A DNA stretch of 64,000 bases. Origin: Gemmatimonadota bacterium. GTDB taxonomy: Bacteria > Gemmatimonadota > Gemmatimonadetes > Gemmatimonadales > GWC2-71-9. The stretch is taken from contig JAJCZX010000033.1 of NCBI GenBank assembly GCA_029262195.1, forward strand, positions 62,001 to 126,000, read 5' to 3'. Shown here piece after piece: positions 62,762 to 64,000 of the stretch (the stretch's first letter is position 1; each line of letters begins with the position of its first letter). The translations under genes were made by a program, and so were the position numbers. Below the pieces are notes generated by a model. It saw only the letters and a list, made by a program, of their open reading frames with translations, did not search any database and was not told where the DNA came from.

Positions 62762-63672
62762 GCCCCGATCGTGTAAAGCAACTTGCTATCGTCCTGGTGG
62801 TTATGGTTGGACTCTGGGGAGTCGCTTCTGTTGTCCGCGGCGGGAACGACCAACGTAGCGGAGATGGGTTTGACTTGCCCCAGTTTTCTCGAGCTGATCT
62901 GATCGGGATCGACATAGTGGGGAGCGCCGAGGCGGTGTCCTTGCGACAGCGGGACGGGGCCTGGACGGTGAACGGCTTCGAGGCGACTCCGGGTCTCGTT
63001 GATGGGTTGCTGGAAAGTTTGTCTGACGACTCACTTACGGGCGAGCTAATCTCTATCTCTGCGTCCTCGCACGAACGGCTGGGCGTTACCGTTGCAACCG
63101 GAAAGTCTGTGACGCTGGTCGGGCCTTCGGGTGACATTGGGACTTTCCTGGTGGGCAACAATGGGCCTGGTTTCGGGACTGTTTATGTCCGCTTTCCCGA
63201 TTCTGACGATACCTACCTTCTGAGATCCGATCTTGGGAATCACACCTCCCGGACCATAGAAAATTGGCGCGAACACGAAATACTTGCCCTGGATCCTGCC
63301 AGCATAGGCAGAATGGAAGTCAGGCGTAACCGGGAATCCTATACGCTCGTACGGGTCGACTCGGCGTGGGCGTTTTCGGATGGGGAGGCTGCGGATTCAG
63401 CGGCGGCGGGTCGCATGGCCAATCAATATCGTACCGTCCGGGCTACGGGTTTTGCATCTGACTCAGACGTGGTCAACCTGGACCGCCCGGATATCGTGGT
63501 CGACCTCAAGGGCCCTACTGGTACCCTGTTGGCCCGACTGGAAATGGACTCCACCGAAGCTGGGGTTTGGTTGCGAAGTTCCACCGACTCGGTGGTTTTC
63601 AAGGTGGCTGATTGGTCCCTGGGCCAGCTCGTCCCACCCGACAGTCTGCTGCACCCAAGGAATCCGAGTTAG
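62758..63672 (+). CDS. DUF4340 protein of the GldA-FG transporter
   Basis: 304 residues. An N-terminal membrane span (QLAIVLVVMVGLWGVASVV) anchors a mostly beta periplasmic part made of two DUF4340-like repeats: VSLRQRDGAWTVNGFEATPGLVDGLLESL and FLVGNNGPGFGTVYVRFPDSDDTYLL. SIGRMEVRRNRESYTLVRVDSAWAFSDGE begins the second. It usually accompanies GldG-like auxiliary proteins and probably forms the periplasmic part of the transporter. It overlaps the permease gene by four bases. Confidence 0.88.
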   Translation: MSPDRVKQLAIVLVVMVGLWGVASVVRGGNDQRSGDGFDLPQFSRADLIGIDIVGSAEAVSLRQRDGAWTVNGFEATPGLVDGLLESLSDDSLTGELISISASSHERLGVTVATGKSVTLVGPSGDIGTFLVGNNGPGFGTVYVRFPDSDDTYLLRSDLGNHTSRTIENWREHEILALDPASIGRMEVRRNRESYTLVRVDSAWAFSDGEAADSAAAGRMANQYRTVRATGFASDSDVVNLDRPDIVVDLKGPTGTLLARLEMDSTEAGVWLRSSTDSVVFKVADWSLGQLVPPDSLLHPRNPS

Positions 63673-63718
63673 GAAACATTACCTCGGTTTGTTTCGTATT
63701 GAGACGTAAGGAGGAGCA

Positions 63719-64000
63719 ATGTTCGAATTCATTGGTGGTATGATCGGCCTGGGGATAACTGGAGCAGCAGCGTTTGGAGGATATGTTCAAACGCGGAGAT
63801 TCGTTCGCGAAAAACTCCGCTTTGTGGACGGCGCCCATAAACCTGCCGCGAAGTGGGTCGCGGGCGCAGCCGCAACTGTGGTGGCGGTGCCGGTGGTCTG
63901 GGCTCTGCCCATCGTCGGAGCCGGTACTGCAATAGCGTTTGGTGCCAGCGTGTGTGTGGGTGTGGCCCACGGTTCGAAAGACACGAAACGGCTGACTCCT
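63719..64000 (+). CDS. Small two-span membrane protein, 3' end cut by window
   Basis: Open for 94 codons from an ATG at 63719 behind AAGGAGGA. The start is MFEFIGGMIGLGITGAAAFGGYV, a first membrane span, then a basic region (RRFVREKLR and HKPAAKWVAG). A second span (ATVVAVPVVWALPIVGAGTAIAFG) follows and the frame runs off the window. No family is recognised. It lies 46 bases after the DUF4340 gene on the same strand. Confidence 0.7.
   Translation, partial: MFEFIGGMIGLGITGAAAFGGYVQTRRFVREKLRFVDGAHKPAAKWVAGAAATVVAVPVVWALPIVGAGTAIAFGASVCVGVAHGSKDTKRLTP

Overview
The window looks like a chromosomal segment of a Gram-negative bacterium. It carries a TonB-dependent receptor, many lipobox signal peptides and an outer-membrane style complement of exported proteins. 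Gene density is very high, stop/start overlaps of 1-4 bases are frequent, and GTG and TTG starts are common. The family mix (several exported amidohydrolases, DUF885 and DMP-type peptidases, a GldFG-type ABC transporter, short lipoproteins) resembles marine Gemmatimonadota or a relative. That placement is an inference from gene content, not a measurement. I see no phage, insertion sequence, CRISPR array, tRNA or rRNA.

Layout. 1-3.8 kb, minus strand: thiO-like oxidase, lipA, pdhA, pdhB (pyruvate dehydrogenase E1 with lipoate synthesis). 4-9.2 kb, minus: lipoprotein, hybrid histidine kinase, two glycosyltransferases and a DUF3108 protein, chained by 4-base overlaps. 9.3-12.1 kb, plus: an exported D-aminoacylase-like lipoprotein whose metal motif is missing, a 54-residue FmdB zinc ribbon, a coiled-coil protein and a possible RemA-like protein. 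12.3-24.6 kb, minus: a long block running tdk, coaE, gcvH, an MBL-fold hydrolase, gcvP, a LipM-type octanoyltransferase, an oligopeptide ABC transporter (SBP-B-C-D-F) and a YecA/SEC-C protein. 24.8-28.9 kb: HU, a pseudo-DEAD-box protein with a DbpA RNA-binding domain, a DmpA-type peptidase and an aminotransferase. 28.8-35.9 kb, plus: a DUF2283-like protein, a HerA-like ATPase, SbcD (Mre11), SbcC (Rad50) and a GNAT protein. 36.1-37.6 kb: a promoter, a structured leader or small RNA with a terminator, then folE and a Trm112-like protein. 37.6-45.9 kb: acyl-CoA synthetase, Ig-like lipoprotein, TPR protein, V4R protein, ligA, YtxH, thymidine phosphorylase and a GroES-like protein. 46-52.4 kb: ybbP/ybbA divergent from tesA, then a DUF885 peptidase, a DUF1579-like protein, a tiny membrane protein and hslR. 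52.5-58.1 kb, minus: amidohydrolase, a Cys/His-rich exported protein, a TonB receptor and a BNR-propeller lipoprotein. 58.2-59.4 kb, minus: two membrane proteins around a winged-helix regulator with a visible operator. 59.6-64 kb, plus: a GldA/GldFG/DUF4340 transporter and a truncated YtxH-like gene.

Themes. Lipoate is a clear thread: LipA, a LipM-like enzyme that would load octanoate onto GcvH, GcvH and GcvP themselves, and PDH, whose E2 is also lipoylated, all lie within 24 kb. The most system-like cluster is HerA-SbcD-SbcC, which mirrors the archaeal HerA/Mre11/Rad50 end-resection operon but has no NurA and has an altered Walker A. The other signals most worth following are the transcribed leader before folE, the degenerate DEAD-box/DbpA protein, a possible copper-linked TonB locus, and the self-regulating winged-helix operon.
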